Shown: positions 32,346 through 43,604 of the stretch, piece after piece
Position numbering within the stretch: the first letter of the stretch is position 1
Layout: each line of letters starts with the position of its first letter
Assembly (NCBI GenBank): GCA_026315105.1
Contig: CM048746.1
Coordinates: 144,690,730-144,754,729, forward strand
Direction of reading: 5' to 3'
DNA from: Locusta migratoria
Lineage: Eukaryota; Arthropoda; Insecta; Orthoptera; Acrididae
DNA: 64,000 nt
Translations under genes and position numbers: made by a program
Notes under the pieces: model-generated
Databases searched by the model: none
The model's input: only the letters and a program-made list of their open reading frames with translations
What the model was told of the DNA's origin: nothing

Positions 32346-33410
32346 AGTACACCCTTTTCTCTCATGAACTTGAATTTATTATGAATTTGTTTCGTTAATT
32401 ATATGCAGGGAAGGAAAGCTACGAACGTTGATATCATCCCCTAGAAAACGAGTCAAATAGTAGCTATCACAGTTCCAGTGTTTTTGTATGTTTAGGAATG
32501 TGGTTCGCAGTTGGTGGCTGTGAGTTTTAAAAATTAAACTTTCCCTATTTTAAACTCTCACACCGACGTTCACCCTCGCACCCTTGGTTGTCAGGCATGT
32601 ATTACTGTCAGTGCTGTTTACACCTTATATTGAGCACATTAACCAGGTTTAGGAATGTATGTGCAAATCATTTTACTTGGAAAAAGACTCAAAGAAAACT
32701 TTGTGGACTACCGTTATGCATAATACACTTGTTTACGTTCTGTATTCTATACATTACTTGTACTGCATTATCAGCTGTAAATACAGTTTTGTGGCGAAAC
32801 AAACGCATCTTTTAAAAAATCCTCCTTGTTACTTTATTTATGGTTCAAGTGTATATTGAACTTCTAATGAACCGTGGATATTCCAAAACATTTTTCGCAG
32901 ATGATGCTTCTATATGCTGAAAAGTCGTAACGCTGGAATATTGTCTTGAAAGGCATCAACAGATTCATATGACCGACACTTCAAACAGTAAGTGACAATT
33001 GAGCTTTAACAGACGAATAAGTTTAACATATAGTGTATAATCAGATGGAAAGATCCTCTATTGTATGGTTATTCGATTTCAGGACGCTCACTCGGAACAG
33101 TCAGAACAATAAAATATGGATATGTACATGTTGATTTAAATGAGAAAACTGCTTAAAAATAATCTACATCTGTTGATATGGTGTTTGTTTTTTTCGGATC
33201 TGTCCGAAAGAACAGACCCATATGTTGACAGTAACGGCCGGAAATTTACGAAATCGAGATATTTAAACATTTTGACAGTTTCGGTGCGTGGAAATAAATT
33301 CGACGTCAAAGTTAAAAAATTCTACTGGACCGGAATTCGAACGCGGATTTCCTTCTTTGGGCCAGTGGTACGACACATAGTTCATGAAATATGAGGACAT
33401 AAAGAGTAAT
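32346..33410. other. Unassigned AT-rich DNA
   Basis: Frames at 32588-32859 and 33140-33394 have no recognisable motif. Confidence 0.35.
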
Positions 33411-33667
33411 GTTCAAAGAAGAGAACCCTCAATCATCTGAAGCACCAGCCGCCACTGCGATTAGCCCTTCCATGGCATACTGGCATGTTCTTTGGCTAGT
33501 CCTAGTTTTGAATATTTACCTGGGAGTACACTGATAAGTAAAATTTATAATTTACCAATTGCAACGTCATCATGTTAAAGACATTTGTGCCACATCGGAT
33601 TTAATCGGATGTATAGATGTTTATCTTTTACATGTGATTCAATATTTGGTTCTACACATTTGTTCTA
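33411..33667 (-). repeat. Repeat R, copy 1
   Basis: Reverse complement of about 260 bases at 35899-36160. Shared blocks are gttctcttctttgaac, ggcggctggtgcttcagatg, the gacgttgcaattgg type and tagaayaaatgtg. At its inner end (33667) it joins directly to a mariner-like terminal repeat at a TA. Unknown class. Confidence 0.8.
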
Positions 33668-34526
33668 CAGGATGTATAAAAAGGATTGCGCGAACTTAAA
33701 ATATACGATATTAGAAGCAAAAATAGGGAGGTAATTAAGACTGTATGTTTCCAAGTCGCCACTGACGCCATTTTAAAGATCGTCCTAATTAGTACATATT
33801 AATTTGAAATTTAGAATTTAAGTTGCTATTAATATTGACATCACATTTAGTTCAAATTTAACTTACTTTTTTGTAAACATGGTCCTAGTTAGTACAGATT
33901 AATTTAGATATTACTATTAGGCTTTACATCGTGTTTACTTCACATTTAACATATGAGTTACCTGTTAAAGAAGGTGTACTGAGTGTGTGTCTTGCAACAG
34001 GCTGCAATACTATGTTTGCCATAGTTTCGAATATTTCCGAAAACCCCTTGATCATTTTTGAATTCTTGACAAGCGTGTAAAACTCTCCACTCCAGTTCTT
34101 CAACCATATAACGGGTTGCTGTACACTTTGCTTTTGAGGTGACCCCAGACATAAAAATCCAAAGGTTTTAGATCAGGTGCTCTTGGAGGGCAAGGTACAG
34201 GTCCGCCCCGACCTATACACCTTTGGCCGTATCTGCGCGTTACATGCGTCTCACAGCAGTAGCAAAATGTGCTCCATGTAACTGACTAGGACGATGTTTA
34301 TAATAAAGTCAATGGAATGTGAACTAAATGCGACGTAAATGATCGTAGTAAATTCTAAATTTCAAATTAATATAGGGCGATGTTTACAACGACGTCAGTG
34401 GCAACTTCAAAACAAACATTCCTCATTGTCTCCCAAAGAGATCGTTTGCAGATCCACCTTTGCTTCTATTACAGTGTACTTCCGATCGTGTAAGTTCACG
34501 CTATCCTTTTTGATACACCCTGTGTA
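33667..34526 (-). mobile_element. Mariner/IS630-type element, internally deleted
   Basis: Left end caggatgtataaaaaggat (from 33668) and right end atcctttttgatacaccctg (34503-34522) form inverted repeats that extend loosely for about 130 bases (cactgacgcc / gacgtcagtggc). The interior carries a C-terminal transposase remnant. A second copy of the right end lies at 39180-39501. Length is about 860 bases. Confidence 0.8.
33958..34250 (-). pseudogene. IS630/mariner-type transposase C-terminal remnant
   Basis: Reverse strand. IGRGGPVPCPPRAPDLKPLDF at about 34165-34230 contains the PDL catalytic motif. Next comes a WGHLKSK-type block, and frame 33958-34152 (VEELEWRVLHACQEF, then IRNYGKHSIAACC) matches the C-terminal helices. 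Same superfamily as 20583-21063 but clearly diverged. Confidence 0.75.
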
Positions 34527-35705
34527 TTACATCAGACTTATATCCCTATGTCTTATCAGTCCGCTTTTGCTTCTGTGAGTGAGTTACTGTATTTGTCTGC
34601 TATCAATTTACAATAATGACGTAAAATAATGCTTTCACCTGCTGTAGCTACTGTTTGCCCAACGTTGGGTTTCTTCACGAAGGCAAAGAGGCTTTTTTCG
34701 GTCACTGATCGATACGTTGGTGTCAGAAGTGACCCCTCTTGCCACTTCCGTTAGCCACAGGTACTTTGCTGGTGAGAATCCAGGAACATCGCTCGGCCAT
34801 TTACCTCTGGTGTCGTATCCGCGTTTAACAATCCCGATCCGTTTCACATACGAGAGGTTTGAAATTGTGTAAAGCTTAAGGCTATCTGAAGATTAATATC
34901 TTATGGAACATTGTTGCCTTGGAAAATAAACAGCGATCAAAAAATTTCTGAATAATATAATAACTGTAGCTGTCTAGATCGAAATATGACATTTATTCTA
35001 TTTTATTATCAAAAAAGATCATCCTCAGACCACGTCCTTGGTGTGGATCTGGCCCGTCTCTAGAGAATATCACTGATATCTGAAATTCCCAAATAGTTTC
35101 TTTTCCAGCTCAACGAAAACTTAATTTGTGGTATATTTAATATAGGAACTGATGTTATTTATCGATTTTGCCGTGTTTAGCTGGGAACTTTCTTTGCCCA
35201 CGTAAGTCGTGGGAGGTAGTAGAGTAACATATTACAAGATTAATTGAGTATTGCATTTATAGTGTGAATGTGCGTCTGATTATGCTAATATTCTTGTCTG
35301 TATCATTTACATATAAAATGTGGGAGGAAATGAAAGAATTACACGCACAACACATTCACAAATTCAAGCTTGAAGAACAGAAAGAATCAAACCCTAAAAT
35401 ATACAGGCGATGCAAAGAAATCACTACCGACTAGCACACCGAAAACGAAATTAGAAATCACACGTGAAGTAAAATCAATGTTACTCGTGGTTAACCGGAA
35501 GCAAGTAAGGTTTTATGCAATCGCAAAATTCTTAACCGAATCGTGTCGGCAAAGCCATACAAATATATGGTATTCGGGAAAAAGCTGAATGTTGCTAAAC
35601 GGAATCCGGAAGCATCGAGCTGATGGTTAACTTACCAAATCTTGAATACGTGGGTGCAATATTGGAAGAATACTGGTATTAGAAATAGCAACTCAAACAA
35701 ATTTG
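34527..35705. other. Unassigned AT-rich DNA
   Basis: No feature recognised. Frame 35370-35588 has no motif. Confidence 0.4.
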
Positions 35706-35898
35706 TGCAAGTGCTGTATGTCGGTAAAATCTGTTGCGAATATGGTTAGTAGTAAAGAAGTAATAAATTAAAACGTGATGCTTGAAGGAGCCGTTTTCCA
35801 TCAACGTTAATCTTTCCGTCCTCATATCTCATGAACTACGTGTCGTACTGTGATACATTTTCGAAGCTACATTCATCTGTATATGCGTATACTGTCTG
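35706..35898 (+). repeat. Interspersed repeat segment upstream of repeat R copy 2
   Basis: aaatctgttgcgaata, gtagtaaagaagtaata and ttttccatcaacgttaat are echoed at 47075-47165 (aaatatgttgcgaata, gtagtaaggaagtaata). Copy 2 of repeat R follows without an intervening mariner-like end. Confidence 0.55.
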
Positions 35899-36160
35899 TA
35901 GAATAAATGTGTGGAACTGAATATTGAATCACATGTAAAACATAAACATCTCTACATCCGATTAAAACTGATGTGGCACAAATGTCGTCAGCATGATGAC
36001 GTTGCAATTGGTAAATTATAAATTTTACTGATCAGTGTCCTTCCAAGTAAATTTTTGAAATGTTCATAGGACTAGCGAAAGAACGTGCCAGCACTGCCGT
36101 GGAAGGGCTCATGGCAGTGGCGGCTGGTGCTTCAGATGTCTGGGGTTCTCTTCTTTGAAC
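35899..36160 (+). repeat. Repeat R, copy 2 (no mariner-like insertion)
   Basis: Inverted counterpart of 33411-33667. It begins tagaataaatgtgtgg. Unlike copies 1 and 3, the DNA before it is not a mariner-like end, so it looks like the unoccupied form of the same site. Confidence 0.8.
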
Positions 36161-36345
36161 GCCACTCACCCCACCGCCCCCCTGCCCACCCCAGCCCCGT
36201 GTTCGGCGCGCCAAAGTTTCGGCCCTCCCCCCCCCCCCCTCCCCCTTGGCGTCCAAAGAGGCAATGTGACGCACCTTTGCGAGTGGCGCCGGGGGAAAGG
36301 AAAGCACCCCGGTTTTCCCGCCACCTACACCCCCTCGCCCCAGTA
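36161..36345. repeat. C-rich low-complexity tract
   Basis: Very C-rich, including 14 C at 36226-36239. Open frames on both strands across it (36032-36360) are compositional artefacts. Confidence 0.8.
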
Positions 36346-37980
36346 GTTATAATTGCGTAAAAAAAATCTGCAGAATGTCTTATCTCGGCGTGTTTGCTGA
36401 GGCATCGGCCTAATAAGCTTCTTTATTTCAAACTTCTCTTAAAAGCTTAAAGATGACTAATTTGTTTCTAAAAGATACAGAATGTTGTTCTTTTCTCTAT
36501 AATAATAAACCTGGAACTTATGAATAGGTACATGAACACTAAAAATCAGTAAAGTAACTCATTACACACTGTTGAGTGACTGCAACAAAATGAATCTGTT
36601 ACGATGAAGAGACAAGCTACCTTTGAATAACGTGAAATTGTAAGCAGCACCTCCTCCTGACGTTACGCATACCCACACCTTTTCAAACAGCTAAATATTT
36701 GCTATAATGAAGTGTATACATGTCATTTACCCTCAAAATCGTGACACATTTCCAAAATCGTCCAAAGGTAAGTGGCATATAACAATACAAAAGTATCTGT
36801 TGTTACCATATCTCTTAAAAAGAAATTTGGGTTTAAGAAATTGCCTTCAGTGGAACCCAGTACCTCACAAGGTGCAACCCATGCTGCTAATCATATGGCT
36901 ATTCTTGCTATGTGGAGAGTAGTGATTTCATTATTATTCATGATCTGATCATCTGATTGCTTTTACTGTTGATGCGTCTCTAATTTATAGTTATAAGATA
37001 TTTTACCAAATATGATGTGTTTTTGATGAAACGTCAATGCTCCAAAAACAAATATGAAGGGCGGATGTTGTCTTCATGGAGGATTTTCACATGCGCAAGC
37101 ATTCGTGCATTATCGCCAGAGCTCGAATAGCAAGGAGCTGGTGTCTCTACACCAGCTCCAATGCCAGTGTAAAAAGTGCCGGCTCCCTTTGGCCCTTTCT
37201 ACCGTGGGAGAGCCCATATGCTGTCTCCAGAGGGCTCAAAAGAGAAATTGTGCTCCAGCCGCACATTCACATCGCAAAGCTGTAGCCACTGCTACCAAAA
37301 TCAAGCTGCAACGATATGACTCATGTACGTGTTGTCTCCTTGACGTAAAATGTTTCTCATACAAGATACAAGAACGAAAAGAAGAATGGTAGATTAAAAT
37401 CTTTTAATTATTTGTTTACTTTTCCTCATGACAAGCTTTTTTCTGGGGGTTTACTGCACCATTGAACACATAGGATGCACCACCACTGACAGTATTGCAG
37501 CCAGATGCAAGGAAAACACTCAAAACACCTCCTTTAACAGGTATGCTATATGTTGAAAGTAGCCTGTTATTAAAATAAGCAAGATCTTGGGCAGTTGAGA
37601 TTCTCAAATATAAGTTAAAACTCTCACTGCTGCTCTAAATGACTTTATCAGTGGCCGCAGTACATGTGCAACGGAAATTTATCTAACTGCTCACTCCTTA
37701 AGGGAGCAGCCAACATTTTAACAAACACAAAATCAATGTTAAAAAATAAATGGAAAGATAATTAAACATGGCAGTGGCGAAACGAAGTGTTCGCCGCGTC
37801 TTGACGAGATGGCAGGTGTCTTGATCACAAATATTTAAATATACTGTGCACTAAATGAACTCATGTGTGGGGAGGCAGTAGCTCACTGTTCTTAAGTACT
37901 ATTTGGTGTGCGACTATGCCGAATTTCATAGCATTTACAAACAGAAATTAATTTAGAATAAGTGAGTAAAGCACATGCGA
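36346..37980. other. Unassigned DNA
   Basis: A small hairpin gagctggtgt...acaccagctc lies at about 37135-37157. Frames 37054-37392 (plus, Cys-rich near the middle) and 37416-37607 (minus) have no recognisable domain. Confidence 0.35.
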
Positions 37981-37982
37981 GA

Positions 37983-38172
37983 GCCGGCCACGGTGGCGGA
38001 GGTGCTCCAGTCACGGTCTGCACAGCCACAACGGTCGAGGGTTCGATTCCCACCCTTGGGCACGGATATTTGTGCCGTCCTTAGTATTAGCTAGTTAATA
38101 AGTAGTTTGTAAGTTTAGGGACTGACGACCCTGTAGTTAAGTCGCATAAGCTATACAAACATAAACAACAAC
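37983..38172 (+). mobile_element. tRNA-headed SINE (family A), diverged
   Basis: Head gccggccacggtggcggagg with about 10 bases lost in the D-arm region. B box gagggttcgattccc at about 38036-38050, body tatttgtgccgtccttag, tail tatacaaacat. Likely duplication cacatgcgag / cacatgtgag at about 37974 and 38175, with one difference. Confidence 0.9.
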
Positions 38173-39179
38173 AACACATGTGAGAATTCGTATGAAGAAA
38201 GCTGGTATTAACATATGCATGGCTGAAGACCGAAGTAACGACCGTTACGAAAGCACGTGGTGCAATCGGTCATACAAGACAAGAAAATATTTAGCATACT
38301 CGCGGATACAGAAACGGCGCGAAAAGTCAGTTAAAATAGCAAGGACATTCAAACACACTAAGTTTACTCGAAGACTGAAGGCCACACACGTGTATTTTAA
38401 CTTGAGCAAAACCAGACACACCATAATCACTAGAATGAAAATGCAAATAATAAATTTACTCGAGTTCTGTAAATTAAGAAGTACTTCGCCTCTCATAGCG
38501 AAAGACTATCACTGAAAAATCAAGACTGCCTGATCAAAATTAAATCAAAGTCCTAACATCATGCCTTCCCCTCAGCATGATCCGACAAATGACTTACTTC
38601 CAAGGCTGCAGCAAGGGTGAAGCTCTAAAGCCACGGAAAAACGTCTCCCCGCCATACACCGGATGTAGAACGCGCTAAAATCGACACACAGAGACTAGTA
38701 TTGACCAACCATTGCTACCTGGCCAAGACAATTCCCTCTACAACCGCTCTCAGAGAGGTTTCCAGTCACCTCTTTCATCCAAGATTATGTTGCTACGATA
38801 CTGAAGAACACGGCCACCTCACCATCTTGCCAAGTAAGCTCCTCTATGGCCACCCAGCAGAAACTATCGCAGACGACAAACGAAACCATGCGTTCTTAAC
38901 TACAGCAAAACGAGGCCTACAGCGGGAGGCGGCGCCTATAAGCGATTGCGCGGCAGTCAATGAATATGAAGAGCACACATTCACATTCGCATTCACATTC
39001 ACATTCACATTCACATGAATACACAACTTCAATCACACAGGTGGAAATATATATATATTCGTGCACTGATCATTATTAAAAAGAATAAAATAATTAACAC
39101 ACAGAGAGATAACATTAATGGTGCAGAAACACTTTACGTTAATGAATAAATCAAAATGGAATACGACCACACATTCAGT
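38173..39179. other. Unassigned DNA with a hexanucleotide array
   Basis: Frames of 111 and 105 residues (38180-38515, 38701-39018) have no recognisable domain. The second is open only because of the CATTCA array at 38976-39017. Confidence 0.4.
38976..39017 (+). repeat. (CATTCA)n tandem repeat
   Basis: About seven units of a six-base repeat with one variant (cattcg). Confidence 0.95.
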
Positions 39180-39501
39180 GGACGTGTTTCAGTGTGAGAT
39201 GTGAACTAAATGCGATGTAAAACCTAATAGTAAAAGATAAATTTCATGTTAACTTGTACTGATTAGGATCACGTTTACAATAAAAGCAATGAAATTTGAA
39301 CTAAATGCGAAATAAATTTTAAATTAATATGTACTAATTGGGGTGGTGTTTAAAATGACGTCAGTGGCAGCTTGGAACCATATATTAGTAATTATCTCGC
39401 AAACGGTTCGTTTGCGGACCCTCGTATACTGGGACATTTTTGTTTCTATTTCGTGTACTTTCAACCGTTTTAGTTTCCCCATCCTTGTTTTACACACCCT
39501 G
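39180..39501. mobile_element. Mariner-like element, right-end fragment
   Basis: Similar to the interior and right end of 33667-34526: gtgaactaaatgcga, cgtcagtggca and terminal catccttgttttacacaccctg at 39480-39501. The left end is missing. Confidence 0.7.
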
Positions 39502-39655
39502 TAGAATAAATGTGTCGAACCAAATACTGAATCATATGTAAATGATAACAAGTATAAAACAGATTAAAACTGATGCAGATCTCGTAAGAATCATGTCGTG
39601 GCAGTTGGTGAATTATAAACGTCACTACTCAGCCTCCTTCCACGTAAAGCTTCAA
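39502..39655 (+). repeat. Repeat R, copy 3
   Basis: tagaataaatgtgtcg onward matches 35899 onward for about 150 bases, then decays. Joined to the mariner-like end at exactly the same TA as copy 1. Confidence 0.75.
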
Positions 39656-41089
39656 AACTGCACCGAAAGCCATCGGTGGCAATGATAACCCTTTCAGTCC
39701 CGCAATTCAGCTTTGTAAAAATTAAAATTCAGTGGTTTCTGTATTAATACAGTGCACTAAACATCAATACATGTATTTTAAACTTCTTTTTATGAGACTA
39801 TTGTTTTATTATGACATTTATTTCATGCACAACAGAGACGTTTGAATCGAGGTATTTTATTACTTGGGACATTGTTTTGTTGATGGATAACACTGCGAGA
39901 TGAATAACGCTAGCATTATCTTTGACACTGCACCGAAGATAAGACAATTCACTGCTGAAATAAAATAATATGAGCCACACTCAAGCTCACACTCACAGCT
40001 ACATGCAGTCGTCAACGTAACACGACCTCCAAGATGGATAAACTAATTCCTCAGAATAGCCCACACGCCTTACCAAACGGCAAATTGTCGTACTAGAAGC
40101 AAGTTTTTCATCAATAACCATGCGACTTTAAAAACTGGAACACAAAATACAGTATAAATTAGCGTTTCATACGTTGTTGTCAGTGCTTTAGTTGGAAAAA
40201 TGTTTTAGGCAGTACTCTGCTCGGCGGAAAATTTTTTGGGCGGTACTCTGCTCATTCCTGATGAAATGAGTCAAGTGCACATTTTAGGAAATCAAGAAAT
40301 TATTGATTTAAGCATGTGAAAAAAACTAACAAAATATAGCTATGATTTACTGATTCAAACTCATTTTAAATGTATTCAAGGGTTTAGTGGATGAGGATAC
40401 CATCCATCAGCTTTGGACAACGACTTCTTATCGTAACTGATGTCGTTCCAGAAGATAATAAGAGTGTGTGTTGTTGCCAGTGATTAAAAGCAGACATATA
40501 TCACATGAATACCATTACAAAATTCGGACAATGGAATCGCGTGAAACTTCTAAAGACGGACCTAAGGGTTTACCGCAGCGTTCCAACAATTGAACATGTA
40601 GACATCCAGCCAGTTGAAGCATTGGTCAAAGACATTAAAATTCGCTTCTATTTCAGTTCTACAACACACTATTTTCTTATATTAAACTGATTACATTGCG
40701 AAAAGACTTAAGTAAACTTAATATTTACGGTAAATGTTTTATCTTGACAATGAGTCGTTCTCAAAACTTGTTGTGCTAAGCATGAAAACATACGTAACTT
40801 GTGCAGAGTTTCATAATTTGATCAACGGAAATTAAGTCAAAATGTTGATCTTTGTAGCCAGTTTCTTAAACGTTTTGGAGTTGGTAAGAAGCATTTCCTC
40901 TGTCTCGGTTCAGATTAGTTGAGACTGGCTAATTCGAACATTTGACCGCCTGTCAGATTCCATTGTAATTGCGTGGAAGTGCAATTTTAACGCCTCGATG
41001 GTTATGATCGCAACTCCAAGTAACCTAAAACTTTCCAATTTTTCTTTCCGAAATCCATTCGACAAATTACAGTCGGTCAATTTTTGCAG
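39656..41089. other. Unassigned AT-rich DNA
   Basis: A local near-duplicate, ggcagtactctgctc / ggcggtactctgctc, lies at 40209-40252. Nothing else recognised. Confidence 0.4.
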
Positions 41090-41547
41090 ATTTAAGAAAG
41101 AATTTTAGCGGTACGCTAGTAGCGAGTAGACTTGCGCATAATAGTTCTCGATCGGGAGCGCTCAGCCGCGAACTAGTTCGTCTGCTCCCAGTGACGGCTG
41201 AGCGGTGTGGTCTGCGCATGCAGTTGGAAGGAGAAGTTCCCCCATCTAGCTGCTTCATGCGCTTGCTGCGTGAGCCGCTAACGATATCACGCAAACCAAA
41301 AGAAAGTTTAGAGTTATCTCTATATCTTGGCATTATGGAATTTATTAGTCAGATATTGTAGAGTGCAGAATACTTCAAAACAGAAATTGTGTAGCACTGT
41401 ACAATGTAATCTAGCAGGCAGACGCTCACCTCGAAATGGCTCCCATCAGCAGAGGCAAACACGTGATTTTTAATTCTGCTGCGCGCCCTCTCGCTATTGT
41501 CCGTCGGTCTTCAGAAAAGAATTCAACGAACTAAGAAACGAGATATG

Positions 41548-41715
41548 TTTGGCATAATAGTTCGCGACCGGTAACGCATGTGTTAGTTCGCGACCGGTTG
41601 CACATATTTTAGTTCGCGACCGATCGCGCATATTTTGGTTCGCCATCGATCGCGCAAATCTTAGTTCGCGACCGGTAGCTCTCCGTTTAGTTCGCAGCTC
41701 GGTCGCGAAGTAGGT
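41548..41715 (+). repeat. Tandem array of a ~27-base ttagttcgcgaccgg unit
   Basis: Six degenerate units in a row, each starting agttcgcgaccg or close to it (from about 41551, 41580, 41608, 41637, 41664, 41689). The unit contains cgaccggtcg-type palindromes. Related motifs reappear at 41140-41180 and 42105-42170. Confidence 0.85.
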
Positions 41716-41962
41716 CGCTCTTTTTAGTTCGTCAGCTCTTTCTAGCTTTTGCTACCGCTACTAAAAGAGCTCTTTATTTTGTTATGACAGTTTTTTTTAT
41801 ATAATGATCAATGTTGCCCAAACATGTGCTATTACCCGTATTTTTGGGCAATTAGACATCAAATACTTAAGCAAATAAACCAGTTAATTACACGAATGGA
41901 TGATGCAATGATATTTAACTACTATGCATACAGAGTACTCGTAGTATTTTATCTTTAAAATG

Positions 41963-41988
41963 GATTTATTTATTTATTTATTTATTTA
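41963..41988 (+). repeat. (TTTA)n microsatellite
   Basis: About six TTTA units. Confidence 0.95.
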
Positions 41989-42244
41989 ATAGGTCATTGA
42001 AGAAACATTACGTACAAATCACGCGATGATGCGCACTCTCACGTCCTCTCGCTGTTCCCCGTCAGTCTTCAGAAAAAGAGCCGACGAACTAAGAGGCGAG
42101 GGATCTGCGAACTAGTTCGCGTAGTTCGTCTGTGGGAGCGCTCTTACGAACTAGATCGTTCGCGAACTACAGAAGATTAGTAGCGAGTTTGAATTTTATG
42201 CGGTACGCCGTACCACCTCGAACCGGCCCAACTAATGCACAGAT

Positions 42245-42465
42245 TAATATTCATCTCGGGTGTGCAGCGGGTACCGTCGTCACCTAAACACGATATTTCG
42301 GCAGACCAACTGGCTGCCATCTTCAGGTGAGTGCGCTGATATACTTACTCGCCGGAAACTGTAAGTGTATCAGCGCACTCACCTGAAGATGGCAGCCTGT
42401 TGGTCTGCCGAAATATCGTGTTTAGTTGACGACGGTATCCGACTGCACACCCGTGATGAATATTA
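42245..42465. mobile_element. Palindromic pair of PLE-type terminal units
   Basis: Arms of about 100 bases (42245-42348 and 42361-42465) around a 12-base loop, with a few mismatches and a small indel. Each arm carries cacctgaagatggcag...ctgccgaaatatcgtg, the same kind of CTGANGA-stem-GAAA motif as in the PLE palindrome at 4.5-7.9 kb and the unit at 58286. The outer part (gcacacccgtgatgaatatt) is shared with 58480-58520. Confidence 0.75.
42383..42413 (+). ncRNA. Hammerhead-core-like hairpin
   Basis: CTGAAGA (42383-42389), T, GGCAG (42391-42395), 9-base loop, CTGCC (42405-42409), GAAA (42410-42413). A mirror copy lies on the minus strand at 42296-42326. One extra base sits between CTGAAGA and the stem, as at 7849. 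Confidence 0.4.
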
Positions 42466-42779
42466 TCAGGTATTACACCGGGAAGTCTATGCAACCAATG
42501 TACAGGTTGTTGTTCAGAAAGAACGCTGGGAGTGAACGGGGTTAACACGAGTAGACAAGGAACTGCCATGGAACGGCTCATGGTGAGATACATGTAAACA
42601 GTAAATTGCACTAAATCGACTGAGATGCTTAAAGGAGATGTAAGGTAAGGCTGACGATGGATGAAGTGACGGCGATGTAGGCACAGCATATGGTAATCCC
42701 TTCTGATATCTGGTACTCTCAAAGTACTTGAAGAGATGAGAAAGTGACTCAATATGGGAATCTGGATTTAATATCGAAT
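42466..42779. other. Unassigned DNA
   Basis: Probably continues the PLE-type terminal repeat for some tens of bases (accgggaagtctatgc near 42478-42493, compare 58520-58535). The rest is not recognised. The 135-residue minus-strand frame here has no motif. Confidence 0.4.
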
Positions 42780-43290
42780 AGCCTCTGCTCGTACCGTTGT
42801 GTAGGACGAGAAGTCAGTAACGTTACGTGGGCTCTAGGTGGGCCGCATTCGGAGAAAATGCGGGGTGTTCGGCGCTCAGACGAATCCCCTTCATTAGCCG
42901 AGACACCCCTGGCCGTCGATATAATGAAGGGGGCGTGTTTGCGCGGCCGCTGATTAAGTTGGCGGCGCTGGACTGCGCTTTTGACGCCGTAAAGCGGCCC
43001 AGTTTAGGCGTAATGGGCCTGCTCCTGCTCCTGCTCCGGCTAGTCGGCAGTTTAATTGCGACGAGCCGTCCAGTGCGGCCCCCGGCGCTCCCTAACGCCG
43101 CCCTAAATCCACACACTCTGCCTCTGTGTCCCCAGCTGCGGCCGTTTCCTTAATGAGTTCAGTTTACCCTCCAAATCTCGCCGCTTCTGCAGGACGGAGA
43201 GGACTTTAAAACAAACCCGCACAGGCGCCTTTTACGTCGGAGGATTCTGGGAAAATCTACGAATTAACTGTCCGCTTCGCCCGTTGACAG
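42780..43290. promoter_or_regulatory. CpG-rich island, possible cis-regulatory element
   Basis: About 42830-43260 is GC-rich and full of CG dinucleotides (including gcggccgc), with embedded TAAT/ATTA-type words (ttaatgag, tttaattgcg, gcgtaatggg, ctgattaag). This contrasts sharply with the AT-rich surroundings. No repeat family or frame with domains recognised. A regulatory island, an unannotated first exon or an unknown element are all possible. Confidence 0.3.
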
Positions 43291-43604
43291 CGCGGGACGT
43301 GTAGATTACACTAGTCGGTCTACAGGGAACACCAAAGAGATTACGAAAGGACCGAAATTCAACCCGCGTTCTAGGAACGTCACTGTTTTACGCTCGAAGT
43401 ACCACACTACGTTTTGTATAATAGTGGCAGTACTTCTACCATGTAAGCAAGCAGAATCTGGAAGGAACTTGTTTACTTTCAAGGATGGTGACGTGTTTTT
43501 GGATTCGATGGTAAAATTCTTCTTAACAAATTCCTTTGTAATCAGGACACTTGCTGATGACTGACCAAGAATAGTGAATGTTCTTGTTAAAAAGACGACT
43601 ACAG
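43291..43604. other. Unassigned DNA
   Basis: No recognisable feature. The minus-strand frame 43306-43764 runs into the adjacent 5S-derived SINE and is not a gene. Confidence 0.4.

Larger units (their letters stand above)
41090..42240. mobile_element. Possible non-autonomous hAT-like element with subterminal repeats
   Basis: Ends with related inverted text: gcggtacgctagtagcgag near 41109 and, reversed, gcggtacgccgtaccacc near 42200. The right terminus ggttcgaggtggtacgg (reverse strand) resembles hAT-type ends I recall from insects. The region is filled with short palindromes around cgaactagttcg and gggagcgctc, and with a tandem array at 41548-41715. No transposase frame. Boundaries and class are tentative. 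Confidence 0.4.

Noticed and set aside
36032..36360. Overlapping proline- and glycine-rich frames on both strands
   Set aside because: They arise from a C-rich low-complexity tract. No domain, no codon signal.
38180..38515. 111-residue basic frame as a small host protein
   Set aside because: No recognisable domain or start context. Comparable to the random frames expected in 64 kb.
41548..41715. CRISPR-like array of regular repeats
   Set aside because: Units are directly adjacent and degenerate, with no unique spacers or cas genes, in a eukaryotic genome.
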